From Candidatus Neomicrothrix sp. UBA6944 (GTDB taxonomy: Bacteria > Actinomycetota > Acidimicrobiia > Acidimicrobiales > Poriferisodalaceae), in contig DJZU01000059.1 of NCBI GenBank assembly GCA_002448715.1, positions 22,808 to 86,807 on the forward strand: 64,000 nt of DNA. Direction: 5' to 3'. Below, one piece after another: positions 36,693-44,864 of the stretch. The position numbers and the translations under genes are program-made. The notes under the pieces are model-generated. The model ran no database searches, had not been told where the DNA came from, and was given only the letters and a program-made list of their open reading frames with translations. The first letter of the stretch is position 1; every line of letters starts with the position of its first letter.

Positions 36693-37283
36693 TCAATCAA
36701 GGTTTTCGAGAAACATCTGATGTATACGCAGATCTTCGGTTAATTCTGGGTGGAAGCTACTTACCGTGACATTTCGTTGACGGCAAAGCACCGTCGATTG
36801 TGCGCCTCCGTCAAGTTCGATGGTGGCTAGCGTTTCGACAGATGGGTCGCAGTTTTGGACTAAGGGTGCCCGAATAAAAACTCCGCGAAACGGCGTTTGG
36901 AAACCGCTGATCTCCAGATCTGATTCGAAACTAGCGATTTGTCGACCAAATCCATTTCGGCGAACAGTTATATCGATTTGGGCAAAACTTTTCTGGTCCG
37001 GTCGTCCATCTATTACATCTTTGGCAAGGAGAATCATGCCTGCGCAGGTCCCTAAAACAGGTAGCCCTTCGCTGATTAGATTCGCCAACGGTTGAAAGGT
37101 TCCGCTGGACTCCAAAAGCATAGAAATTGTTGTTGATTCACCTCCAGGGATCACTAGTGCCTCAAGCTCGCGAAGATCGTTCGGCACTCTGACTTGGCGA
37201 ACGGTGGCTCCTAGCTTTTCAAGCGCGGCAGTGTGCTCTCTTGAAGCGCCTTGTAAAGCTAGAACTCCTACTGTCTTTGGCAA
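36693..37283 (-). CDS. pdxT: Pyridoxal 5'-phosphate synthase glutaminase subunit (PdxT)
   Basis: PdxT releases ammonia from glutamine for PdxS. The 196-residue class I amidotransferase-like protein has VGVLALQGASREHTAAL, LVIPGGESTTI, the nucleophile in VLGTCAGMILLA near residue 79, FRGVFIRAP, and the His-Glu pair in VSSFHPELTEDLRIHQMF. All catalytic positions are present. It sits nine bases after pdxS. The stop codon lies in a small AAACCTT-gattg-AAGGTTT hairpin without a T-run. Confidence 0.96.
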   Translation of the reverse strand: MPKTVGVLALQGASREHTAALEKLGATVRQVRVPNDLRELEALVIPGGESTTISMLLESSGTFQPLANLISEGLPVLGTCAGMILLAKDVIDGRPDQKSFAQIDITVRRNGFGRQIASFESDLEISGFQTPFRGVFIRAPLVQNCDPSVETLATIELDGGAQSTVLCRQRNVTVSSFHPELTEDLRIHQMFLENLD

Positions 37284-37292
37284 ATCAGGCGT

Positions 37293-38195
37293 CTACCAGC
37301 CGCGTTCGGCGAGCTTCGTTTCGAGTTCACCGATTTCCAGGCCCGGCATCGCGTCACCCAAACCACGACTTACTTTGGCGACCATCGCTGGGTCTTGGTA
37401 ATGAGTCACGGCTTCAACTATGGCTTTCGCTCGGGGAGCAGGGTCTTCGCTCTTAAAAATGCCTGAGCCGACAAAGACGGCTTCAGCGCCTAGCTGCATG
37501 ACCAACGAAGCATCAGCGGGTGTTGCTATTCCACCGGCGCAGAACATCGGCACTGGCAGTGTGCCTGTTTCCGCAATCTCTTGTACGAGTCCCAGTGGCG
37601 CTTGAAGTTGCTTCGCCCAATCGAATAACTCAGCTTGATCAGCCTGAGTGATTTTGCCGATGTCGCCAAGAATCGATCGGAGATGCCGAACTGCCTCCAC
37701 GATGTTGCCTGTGCCTGCTTCACCTTTTGACCGAATCATGCACGCTCCTTCCGATATTCGACGAAGCGCTTCTCCGAGGTTTGTTGCTCCGCATACGAAA
37801 GGAACCGTGAATGACCATTTGTCTATGTGGTGAGATTCATCTGCTGGTGTTAGAACTTCGGATTCGTCGACGTAGTCAACACCAAGTGATTCGAGGATTT
37901 GAGCTTCGGCAAAGTGTCCGATTCTCGCTTTCGCCATCACAGGGATGGTGACCGCCTCTTGTATGCCCTCAATCATTACAGGGTCGCTCATGCGAGCAAC
38001 ACCGCCGTCGCGCCGAATGTCAGCGGGTACTCGCTCAAGGGCCATTACTGCCACCGCGCCTGCGTCCTCGGCGATCTTGGCTTCCGCCGGTGTGACGACG
38101 TCCATGATGACTCCGCCTCGCAGCATGTCGGCCAACCCTCGCTTTACGCGTACTGTGCCCACCTGCGAGTTTGAGTTGCTTGTGCTTTCAGCCAT
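37293..38195 (-). CDS. pdxS: Pyridoxal 5'-phosphate synthase lyase subunit (PdxS)
   Basis: PdxS condenses ribose 5-phosphate, glyceraldehyde 3-phosphate and ammonia into PLP. The 300-residue TIM-barrel protein has [18 protein letters not shown] at the N terminus, [24 protein letters not shown], the active-site lysine in [26 protein letters not shown], and the phosphate-binding [14 protein letters not shown]. The family is extremely conserved and there is no deviation here. With pdxT it forms a complete DXP-independent vitamin B6 route. Confidence 0.97.
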   Translation of the reverse strand: MAESTSNSNSQVGTVRVKRGLADMLRGGVIMDVVTPAEAKIAEDAGAVAVMALERVPADIRRDGGVARMSDPVMIEGIQEAVTIPVMAKARIGHFAEAQILESLGVDYVDESEVLTPADESHHIDKWSFTVPFVCGATNLGEALRRISEGACMIRSKGEAGTGNIVEAVRHLRSILGDIGKITQADQAELFDWAKQLQAPLGLVQEIAETGTLPVPMFCAGGIATPADASLVMQLGAEAVFVGSGIFKSEDPAPRAKAIVEAVTHYQDPAMVAKVSRGLGDAMPGLEIGELETKLAERGW

Positions 38196-38239
38196 TCCCC
38201 TAGTCTAAGCGCACGAAGTAAAGAACGAGTCGGCTTCAG

Positions 38240-39412
38240 CTAGTCATCGACTTCAAGTATCTCGACCGAGTCGCGGGGAGCCAACAAAATCCATGTGCTG
38301 CCGGGCGACATCGCAACGATGCGATCTTCGTTGTCCACGAACTTCGTGTGGACCGTGACATTTGCTTTGTTCCACCGACCTTCAATGATGCCCCCATCCT
38401 TAAGCATCCAGGCAGTGCCTGAACCTTCAGACACTAGCCCCAGCGGTATTCGGGCTCCGTTGGCGTCTTCTTCATTGGTCAAGACGTACTTTGTGAATTG
38501 GATAATGACATTTGCGGGGGCGAGCCGGTGTTGTTCGCCATTGAGATCTAGAGCGACGTGCGTGTCATCGTTCTGAGATCTTGCCCATCCACTTCGTGTC
38601 GCGTCCCATAGGTGTGTGACCCGCGTTGAGCCCCAGTCGATTCGGATCCCTTTAATCTGACGGCTCGGACTTCTGCTCGCGTCTTCGGATAGTTCGTATG
38701 GCCACAGCGGCTCGGAGGTGAGTGGCTCGTGTTCTTCTTGGTTGGCTAGTTCCGAGGCACGAACCCACAAGTTACTGGGAGATGTTCGTTCTGTTTGACG
38801 CCAATAGTGTGAAGGATTTCTGTACAAGCCAACGTCTGTAATGGCCACCGTGTTGAGGAGTTTTCTGAAAGCCCAGTTGGAGCCGCTCCAACCAAAAAGA
38901 GCTCCGTCAAATGGCATCAGGATAGGTATGTCGGTAGACCTGCCAGATCGGATAGGCCCCACTGACGTGGGAATTTGGGAGTGGAAAATTGCCAAAAACC
39001 TGGTTAATCCGCCCTCCACTAGTTCTTCGAAGACGATGTCTGCGTCTTGGAGTCCCTCTTGCGGTAACGCCGTGGGAGCGTTATCAATCTTTAGTGCAAG
39101 CGGTGGCGAATTAAGATCTGATGGGCTAATTGAAGTGCCACGGAACGGCGCCAGAACTTCACTTTGTGGGTCTCGTGCTGACTGCTGTTGAGGCGTTGTA
39201 GTTACCGCTGTGTCGCTCGTTGAGGACCCGGATGTTTCGCCTGACTCAACCTTTTGCTGATCCGGTTGAGTGGTGGTCGTAGCTTCGGCCGTCGTCTTGG
39301 TTTGGTCTACCTCGTTGTTTGCCGTTGCTGTGTTGTATGCATCTCTGGGATCGGCTGCGCAAGCGATACATAGAAGTCCGGCTACTCCTATGACGAGAGT
39401 CGCTTGCTTCAT
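38240..39412 (-). CDS. DUF3048 domain lipoprotein (YerB-like)
   Basis: The 390-residue protein has a lipoprotein-type signal (KQATLVIGVAGLLCIAC, lipidated cysteine probably near residue 18), a low-complexity Thr/Ser/Gln-rich linker to about residue 85, and a DUF3048 domain with PLALKIDNAPTALPQEGLQDADIVFEE, GLTRFLAIFHSQ and GPIRSGRSTDI. A second conserved part lies near the C terminus (EGRWNKANVTVHTKF, MSPGSTWILLAP). The domain is widespread in Gram-positive envelopes; its function is unsettled. It lies just after the HtpX-like gene and before pdxS. Confidence 0.85.
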   Translation of the reverse strand: MKQATLVIGVAGLLCIACAADPRDAYNTATANNEVDQTKTTAEATTTTQPDQQKVESGETSGSSTSDTAVTTTPQQQSARDPQSEVLAPFRGTSISPSDLNSPPLALKIDNAPTALPQEGLQDADIVFEELVEGGLTRFLAIFHSQIPTSVGPIRSGRSTDIPILMPFDGALFGWSGSNWAFRKLLNTVAITDVGLYRNPSHYWRQTERTSPSNLWVRASELANQEEHEPLTSEPLWPYELSEDASRSPSRQIKGIRIDWGSTRVTHLWDATRSGWARSQNDDTHVALDLNGEQHRLAPANVIIQFTKYVLTNEEDANGARIPLGLVSEGSGTAWMLKDGGIIEGRWNKANVTVHTKFVDNEDRIVAMSPGSTWILLAPRDSVEILEVDD

Positions 39413-39419
39413 AGTTAAA

Positions 39420-40208
39420 TCACAACTCGCGAAGGGCTGTCATGCGCGCTTCGGCTGTAGGCCGATCAGTGTTCTGCCTGGTCGAAAGTATCCAGAGAGA
39501 ATCAGTAATGCGGTCGGCCTTTGCTAGCGCGTTTCGATTTTCCATCATTGCGAGTGCTTCCACCATGCCCGGCGGATAACGAGTCAGAGCCACGCCAATG
39601 CCGTCGTTAAAAAAGTCGTCGCTTGGATCAAGTGCTAGTCCAATCCTCTTCTTGACTCTCATAGGCAGGAGAGCGAAGGGTCTCACCCGGATTGTGGCTA
39701 TTCCAATTTGCAATCCGAACGTCGACAACGCCGTCGTCGCTAGGGCAGTTTGACCGGCAGCTATCTGTGAGATGCGATTCGCAACAACTGCCTCGAGCTC
39801 TATCCTGCTAGCCGAACTCAAAAGACCTGTCGTAACTATAAGAGTTGATTTTGCTCTGGATCGTCCCAAAGCCGCCATGTTTCGCGCTTCAGTTGAAAGT
39901 ATCCGGATTTCAGGGACAGGTATGCCTGTCGATAGGCAAATCGCCTCGACCAAGTTCGTTAGACGTGGGTACTGGCCACTATGCATTTGTTGATTCTCGA
40001 GAGTCGCCAACGCGCGCTGTTCAGATGTTGCACTGATGTACGCAATAGAGGCCAGCGTTAGCGCCGCAACTATCAATCCAAACCACGGTGAACCAGAAAT
40101 GATGAACACCAGAAAGAAAAGTGCAGTGGAAAGCGCCGCGATGCTGCCCGCAAAAAACGCGATTAGCAGGCTCGCGTTTTGTCGGTTTTTGTCGCTCAGG
40201 TTGTCCAT
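39420..40208 (-). CDS. M48/HtpX-like membrane protein with lost zinc-binding motif (probable pseudoprotease)
   Basis: The 262-residue protein has two membrane helices near residues 12-60, then HtpX-family landmarks: PRLTNLVEAICLSTGIPVPEIRI, NMAALGRSRAKSTLIVTTGLL, and ALTRYPPGMVEAL near the C terminus. Where active members carry HExxH (EL.AV.AHELSHI) this one reads ELEAVVANRISQIAAG, so both zinc histidines and the catalytic glutamate are gone, and the downstream Glu ligand region reads DDFFNDGIG. It should not be a zinc protease. The frame is intact over the whole length, so the gene is not simply decaying; a scaffolding or inhibitory role is possible. Confidence 0.82.
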   Translation of the reverse strand: MDNLSDKNRQNASLLIAFFAGSIAALSTALFFLVFIISGSPWFGLIVAALTLASIAYISATSEQRALATLENQQMHSGQYPRLTNLVEAICLSTGIPVPEIRILSTEARNMAALGRSRAKSTLIVTTGLLSSASRIELEAVVANRISQIAAGQTALATTALSTFGLQIGIATIRVRPFALLPMRVKKRIGLALDPSDDFFNDGIGVALTRYPPGMVEALAMMENRNALAKADRITDSLWILSTRQNTDRPTAEARMTALREL

Positions 40209-40314
40209 TTGGGTTCCGTGTCTCCGATGTGTCCCGGCAACTCCGCTGAGTATTGTACGGCGGCAATCCGCCAGCGCCGTTCAGAAACTAGAGAGTCTGG
40301 TCAGCTGTATCCCA

Positions 40315-41448
40315 TTATCTGAAGGGCCAGCCCATGCGGCTTAACTCGCCGCGCCAGCCCCCTCGATCAGGGTCTGCTTTTTCGATCGCTATGGCCCGCT
40401 CGTATATGTCGACATATATTCCAGCAAGTCGCTCCATCGAGAACTCCGCTACTCGTTTACTTCCGGCGTCAGTAAGCGCTTGCGCCAAATCCTGATCTTC
40501 TAGAACCTTGGTTAGCGCCCTCGCTAATGTCTCAGCTTCTCCTGGAGGAACTAGGAAAGCCTCATCGCCATTTACGGCAACATTTCGATACCCCGGCAAG
40601 TCGCTCGCTACCACTGGGGTTCCTGCTGCCATGGCCTCGAGGAGCACTATTCCGAAACTCTCTCCGCGAAGAGAAGGAACGCACAATACGTCGGCTCCTT
40701 TTATTCGACTTATCTTCTCTTCGTCGCTGACTGGACCTAGCCAACGCAGCCGGGGTTCTCCCCTGTATGTGTTGTGTAATTCTTCGGTTTGAGGACCATC
40801 AGACATGATCCACACGGTCACATTTGGAGGTAAAGATTCCACTGACTTAAGCAAGATTTCCAAGCCTTTACGAGGCTCATGTCTGCCAACGTATGCGACT
40901 GTTGCACCTTCGGACGGGATTGGTTTGGTGTCCTGGAATTTATCTATTTCGATCCCGTTGAAGACCACTTCGTAGTCCCCGCCGAGCGCTTCGTACGCCA
41001 TGTCTTTCGCGTCTTGGGAAACCGCTGTGCGGATATTCATTCTTGTTGCCAGCCATCGAACGCCGGGGGTCATGTACGCCTTACTACCTCCGGCTGCGTG
41101 CCAGGTACCTACTATCGGGGCGCTTCGGAGGAAAAGCGCTGTTTGGCAAGGTCCGGGACAGATGGGCTCATGGATGTGAACAACATCAAATTCTTCATCT
41201 CGGAAAGCTCTGATGGTTCTTAAGGTGCACGCTAAGTCGGGTGCGATCGGAGCTATGGAACCGTTGGCGAACGTCGGAATGCTGGCGCCCAATGGAGTTA
41301 CACCAGTCTCTGGAGGCGCTCCATCGCATGGTCCAAGGACTCGAGCTTTGTGGCCAAGCCTGTTGAGAGCTCTTGCTAACGCGAGGACTTGAGTCTGCAC
41401 GCCTCCAGGGCTACTGAGGCTGTAGGGCGATACTATTCCTATCCGCAC
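40315..41448 (-). CDS. pimA: Phosphatidyl-myo-inositol mannosyltransferase (PimA-like), GT4
   Basis: PimA adds the first mannose from GDP-mannose to phosphatidylinositol at the inner face of the membrane. The 377-residue GT-B protein has IGIVSPYSLSSPGGVQTQVLALARAL at the N terminus, VVHIHEPICPG, GTWHAAGGSKAY, VFNGIEIDKF, and the donor-site ESFGIVLLEAMAAGTPVVAS near residue 280 with the GT4 Glu pair. Position after the acyltransferase and pgsA matches the mycobacterial PIM cluster. Donor specificity is inferred from context; another GT4 sugar-lipid enzyme is possible. Confidence 0.88.
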   Translation of the reverse strand: MRIGIVSPYSLSSPGGVQTQVLALARALNRLGHKARVLGPCDGAPPETGVTPLGASIPTFANGSIAPIAPDLACTLRTIRAFRDEEFDVVHIHEPICPGPCQTALFLRSAPIVGTWHAAGGSKAYMTPGVRWLATRMNIRTAVSQDAKDMAYEALGGDYEVVFNGIEIDKFQDTKPIPSEGATVAYVGRHEPRKGLEILLKSVESLPPNVTVWIMSDGPQTEELHNTYRGEPRLRWLGPVSDEEKISRIKGADVLCVPSLRGESFGIVLLEAMAAGTPVVASDLPGYRNVAVNGDEAFLVPPGEAETLARALTKVLEDQDLAQALTDAGSKRVAEFSMERLAGIYVDIYERAIAIEKADPDRGGWRGELSRMGWPFR

Positions 41449-41503
41449 ACCAGATAACGCTACGCGAAGTTCCCCTCAGTCCACAGGGGAATTTGAATTG
41501 CGG

Positions 41504-42406
41504 TCACTTTTGTTCCGATGAGTCGCTGGGCCAATTGGGTTGAAACAAATGCCATTGCTCAGGATCGCGACGTATCAACACCTCAAGCTCCTCGGCAAGT
41601 AGTTGGGTGACGCGTTGCACATCTTCTTTGACTGTTCCGAGCCTGGCAGTGTCGATGGGCGGTCTCACCAAGCCAAGATGTTTGCCTTCTGGTTCGAAAT
41701 AGACCGCCGTAGGCAAAATTGTCGCCCCTGTGCGTAATGCGAGCAGCGCCGGCCCTGCGGGCAAAGTTGTCATCTCTCCCATGAAATTGATCTCACTACC
41801 CCCACCTGAGATATGTCGGTCGCAGAGAAGACATACGATCTCATTTCTCTTTAACGCAGCAGCGATCTCTGCCCCTGCAGAAGCGCTTAGGGGTACCACT
41901 TTCATGCCCAGCTTCTCGCGGAAGCTAGCAAACCATCGGAACAGTCGGTCAGGACTGATGGGCTCTACCACAACTGTGATCGGCAACTTGTTGACGGTTG
42001 CCATCCAGAATCCAGCCCATTCCCAGCCGCCCAAGTGAGGTAAAGCGAGGATTACTCCCTTGCCTCGATCTAATGCTTCTTCAACAAAACGGTAGTCAGG
42101 GACATCTATACCCTCGCTTAGCTGGAAGCTCGTTCGGGAAGGGAGCCTGAAGGATTCGATCCAATAACGACTGTAGGACGCGAAGGCGTTCTTGGTTGCA
42201 GCTCGCACCGACGTGTGGTCAGCATCAGTGCCTAAAGACCTTCTCATGTGTCGTGTGACCATCGAGCGCTTGCTTCTCAGCATCAAATGGAGCGGTCTCG
42301 CCAGTAAACCGGGCAGCGCGCTGGCGACGGATTCGGGCAGACGTTGAGCACTCCAAGCTCCAACTCGATAGAGCGCTGTGATCCCTCGCCCCGACAAGAC
42401 TGTCAA
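41504..42406 (-). CDS. Lysophospholipid-type acyltransferase (PIM acyltransferase PatA-like)
   Basis: The 300-residue HtrB/LpxL-family protein is expected to acylate mannose of phosphatidylinositol mannosides. It has a hydrophobic N-terminal part, the catalytic HxxxxE motif in ILALPHLGGWEWAGFWM near residue 123, RLFRWFASFREKLGMKVVPL, VCLLCDRHISGGG, and PAGPALLALRTGATILP. The gene overlaps pgsA by four bases and precedes pimA, the same order as Rv2612c-Rv2611c-Rv2610c of mycobacteria. The family is clear; the exact acceptor is inferred from neighbours. Confidence 0.87.
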   Translation of the reverse strand: MTVLSGRGITALYRVGAWSAQRLPESVASALPGLLARPLHLMLRSKRSMVTRHMRRSLGTDADHTSVRAATKNAFASYSRYWIESFRLPSRTSFQLSEGIDVPDYRFVEEALDRGKGVILALPHLGGWEWAGFWMATVNKLPITVVVEPISPDRLFRWFASFREKLGMKVVPLSASAGAEIAAALKRNEIVCLLCDRHISGGGSEINFMGEMTTLPAGPALLALRTGATILPTAVYFEPEGKHLGLVRPPIDTARLGTVKEDVQRVTQLLAEELEVLIRRDPEQWHLFQPNWPSDSSEQK

Positions 42407-43005
42407 CTTTGATTACTGGAAATGTCGTTTGTGGCTTGTCGCCAAACCTTGAAGAACCTTTGGAGTGCCGTCGCGGATGTGAGGGCCAGCATGATCCAAA
42501 GCACGGGAATCAATAGCACTTCAAAACAAAGGCCAAATCCCAGGACGACCATCCGTTCTGCGCGCTCCATTAGACCGCCTTTGGCTTCATATCCCAACAG
42601 CTCGGCCTTTGCTCTTTCATAGCTAATAAGGGAAGCAGTCGCGAGCACGGCCATCGGAAGCAACATGATTGTGCCCCCTTTGGTATCCGCTAAGTGCCAT
42701 GCGACACCACACAGCAAAAGCCCGTCAGTTACCCGATCGGCGGTTGAGTCAAAAAAAGCACCACGTTTTGAGGTGGTGCCTGCCGCCACGGCGACCGCTC
42801 CATCTAACAGGTCGGGTACGGCTGTCAAGATAAGGAAGATCAGTCCCAACTGGAGTTGGCTGTTCCCAATAAGAAGGCAAGCGGCAACCGACATCCCGAG
42901 ACCGATACAAGTGAGGAAGTTCGCGCTGACTCCTAGCCGAACTAGGAAGCGTCCGACAGGTCGCACCAGGCGATCAACTCCGTTACGAAAGTTTCCGTCA
43001 AGCAT
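42403..43005 (-). CDS. pgsA: CDP-alcohol phosphatidyltransferase, probably phosphatidylinositol phosphate synthase (PgsA1-like)
   Basis: The 200-residue membrane protein should join inositol phosphate to CDP-diacylglycerol, giving the PIM lipid precursor. It has about six membrane helices and the CDP-alcohol transferase motif DLLDGAVAVAAGTTSKRGAFFDSTADR around residues 65-90: all four Asp and both Gly of DxxDGxxAR...GxxxDxxxD are kept, but the Arg after Ala is Val. I chose the ATG at 43003-43005, which overlaps the preceding stop by eight bases; an earlier start would lie deep inside that gene. Neighbours (HIT, acyltransferase, pimA) support the PIM role. Confidence 0.85.
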   Translation of the reverse strand: MLDGNFRNGVDRLVRPVGRFLVRLGVSANFLTCIGLGMSVAACLLIGNSQLQLGLIFLILTAVPDLLDGAVAVAAGTTSKRGAFFDSTADRVTDGLLLCGVAWHLADTKGGTIMLLPMAVLATASLISYERAKAELLGYEAKGGLMERAERMVVLGFGLCFEVLLIPVLWIMLALTSATALQRFFKVWRQATNDISSNQS

Positions 43006-43543
43006 CGAGGTTTGTCTCCGAAGCGCCGTCGAGTTCGCTGCTTTGAGCCCATTCTTCTGGATTTTCTTCGACGTAAAATTCGACGATTGTTCCGTCAACT
43101 GCGTCTACCAGAACGAGGCCTCTGTGTGCCGGCGGATCTTCAGCTGAATAAACCAGCATTTTCCATGTTGGTCTGCTCAGTACGCCCCTCCAACCAAGTT
43201 GTGCGCTTGCATGCCCTACTGGAAAGCCGACTGCTCGATTTGCGGCGACAAGTGCTTCGTTTTCATCGAGGCCGAAACCTCGGCCTGCGGCGAGGCTATA
43301 TAGGCCAAATAGGCCGAGCGCTACGCAGCCGGCTATGAGGCCGGTGTTAACGAGCACGGGTTCTCCGGTAACCGATGCGGACCAGATCCCTAGTCCAAGG
43401 GCAACTATGAGATACATCAACCCGGTGACTTTCCGGCGTTTATTATCCGGGAACTTATATACACCGACAAATCCTCGATCAAGGTCATCGGGAAGCTGGT
43501 CGCGTACTTCGTTGTCGTCCACCTGGATCACGCTACCTGCCAT
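42998..43543 (-). CDS. Membrane protein of unknown function in the PIM cluster
   Basis: I do not recognise a named family. The 181-residue product has a polar N terminus, two membrane helices near residues 38-56 (VTGLMYLIVALGLGIWSASV) and 66-85 (NTGLIAGCVALGLFGLYSLAA), and a soluble C-terminal half containing AHRGLVLVDAVDGTIVEFYVEE. It lies 19 bases from the HIT gene and overlaps pgsA by eight bases, so it is probably co-expressed with lipid synthesis. The C-terminal half looks beta-rich; no catalytic motif stands out. Confidence 0.7.
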   Translation of the reverse strand: MAGSVIQVDDNEVRDQLPDDLDRGFVGVYKFPDNKRRKVTGLMYLIVALGLGIWSASVTGEPVLVNTGLIAGCVALGLFGLYSLAAGRGFGLDENEALVAANRAVGFPVGHASAQLGWRGVLSRPTWKMLVYSAEDPPAHRGLVLVDAVDGTIVEFYVEENPEEWAQSSELDGASETNLDA

Positions 43544-43561
43544 CGAACATTTCTCAAGACT

Positions 43562-44068
43562 TCACTCAAAAGCATCTCTCAGGCGTTCGAGGGTGGACTC
43601 CAACGACTCCGGGAGTACTCGCGTACCCGAGACCGTCGTCATGAAATTCGTGTCGCCATCCCATCGCGGCAACACGTGAACATGAAGATGATCTGGAATT
43701 CCAGCGCCTGCTCCTTGTCCCAAATTGGCACCCATATTTATTCCGTCAGGCACGTATGCCCTTTCAACGGCCGAAATTGACCTTGAAACCAAGTCAAAGA
43801 GTTCGTGCCTACAGTCATCATCAAGGTCTTCAAAATTTGCGACGTGGTCATATGGAAGCACCATTACGTGACCCGTGTTGTAAGGGTAGGCGTTAAGGAT
43901 CACCCCAGCTCGTGACCCACAATGAACTAGCGATTCTGGTTGACTCTGTCGCAAGTCGAGGACAGCGCACAACACGCATCGTCCCTCAGAGGCTCTGGAA
44001 ATTTCTCCTGTTTCGCCACTTACGTATTCACGCCGCCAGGTGGCCCATATCCGTTCTAGACCGTCCAT
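43562..44068 (-). CDS. HIT family nucleotide hydrolase/phosphorylase (Ap4A phosphorylase-like)
   Basis: The 168-residue protein belongs to the HIT superfamily acting on nucleotides such as Ap4A. It starts MDGLERIWATWRREYV, has CVLCAVLD (a CxxC-type element), LNAYPYNTGHVMVLPYDHV, GANLGQGAGAGIPDHLHVHVLPRWDGDTNF with the HxHxH triad near residue 140. I chose the ATG at 44066-44068, with AAGGTG upstream; a further upstream frame would run into npdG. Its place before pgsA equals Rv2613c, a described Ap4A phosphorylase, hence the proposed activity. Confidence 0.88.
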   Translation of the reverse strand: MDGLERIWATWRREYVSGETGEISRASEGRCVLCAVLDLRQSQPESLVHCGSRAGVILNAYPYNTGHVMVLPYDHVANFEDLDDDCRHELFDLVSRSISAVERAYVPDGINMGANLGQGAGAGIPDHLHVHVLPRWDGDTNFMTTVSGTRVLPESLESTLERLRDAFE

Positions 44069-44102
44069 GGAGACACCTTGACCGCTTCGCCTACTGGGTG
44101 CT

Positions 44103-44756
44103 TCATTCGAGACCAACAAGTTTCAAAGCAACTCGCGTTCGATAGCGCGTATTGAGTTGAAGAAGAACAGCAGTGAACGCCTCGATCGCAGTCGCGTTCG
44201 ACAGGTTGCCGCAATCAAGCGCTCTGGTTCCCGGTATTTTCCCAACTATCTCAGCCACAAGGTCAGTGGCCTCGCGATTGTCGCTGCATATCAGAATGTC
44301 GCTATCGAGCGGTTGGTCGAGATCGCCTAGTTCTTGAGCCGGGACGTGTTGCAGAGTTGCTGCGACTCTGGAGTCAGGCAGGGAAGCTTGCACCGATGCT
44401 GCAACTGAGCCTCTTGGCGGGATTAGTGGAACAAACTCGTCGTCAACTCGCTCTAGCGCATTTGACATAGTGACGACGACTTTATTTCTCACATGGTCTT
44501 TGACGCTTCTTGCTGTTATAGCTGCGGCATCCCATGGCGTGGCAATGACGACGAACTCGCACTCCGCCGCACCTATGTTGTCTGATGGAGTTATCGCCAA
44601 CTCGCGGTTGGGCCACCGGTCGATAATGCTGTCAACCACTTCCATGGATCGATATTTTGATCGGGACCCCAGAATGACCTCGTAGCCCACATCAGCTAAC
44701 CGGGCTGCTAACGCTGAGCCCGCGGGTCCTGTTCCGCCAACTATGCCTATCCGCAT
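44103..44756 (-). CDS. npdG: NADPH-dependent F420 reductase (NpdG/Fno-like)
   Basis: This enzyme moves hydride between NADPH and coenzyme F420. The 217-residue protein has the Rossmann start RIGIVGGTGPAGSALAARLADVGYEV, GSRSKYRSMEV for the NADP phosphate, VVIATPWDAA, VVTMSNALERVDDEFVP, and DSDILICSDNREA before the C-terminal LSNATAIEAFTAVLLQLN. Length (about 210-230) fits. It implies F420 in the cell, in line with an actinobacterium; no F420 synthesis gene is in the window. It is the first gene of the long minus-strand block, divergent from fabI. Confidence 0.86.
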   Translation of the reverse strand: MRIGIVGGTGPAGSALAARLADVGYEVILGSRSKYRSMEVVDSIIDRWPNRELAITPSDNIGAAECEFVVIATPWDAAAITARSVKDHVRNKVVVTMSNALERVDDEFVPLIPPRGSVAASVQASLPDSRVAATLQHVPAQELGDLDQPLDSDILICSDNREATDLVAEIVGKIPGTRALDCGNLSNATAIEAFTAVLLQLNTRYRTRVALKLVGLE

Positions 44757-44763
44757 GAAGTGC

Positions 44764-44789
44764 CACGGTACTGTCCAATAGCACGGTAC
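44764..44789. promoter_or_regulatory. Paired direct repeats in the npdG-fabI intergenic region
   Basis: CACGGTAC occurs twice on the plus strand, at 44764-44771 and 44782-44789, with starts 18 bases apart (nearly two helical turns). The pair lies seven bases from the npdG start and about 75 bases before fabI, the only divergent promoter region next to the long minus-strand block. Such spacing would suit a regulator bound on one face of the DNA. No clear -35/-10 pair could be assigned. Confidence 0.3.
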
Positions 44790-44864
44790 GGTGACTTCAT
44801 TACGCGAGTTACTACGACGACACTGAATGGCTGTGTCGCTGCAACCAAACGGAGGACGATTTAC

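Noticed and set aside
36687..36706. Small hairpin at the pdxT stop codon (AAACCTT and AAGGTTT).
   Set aside because: AT-rich stem without a T-run, and the sequence partly encodes the last pdxT residues; not a convincing terminator.
40257..40280. Nested inverted repeats (ACGGCG with CGCCGT, and GGCGG with CCGCC) downstream of pimA.
   Set aside because: The two stems compete, and no T-run follows on either strand; I do not call a terminator.
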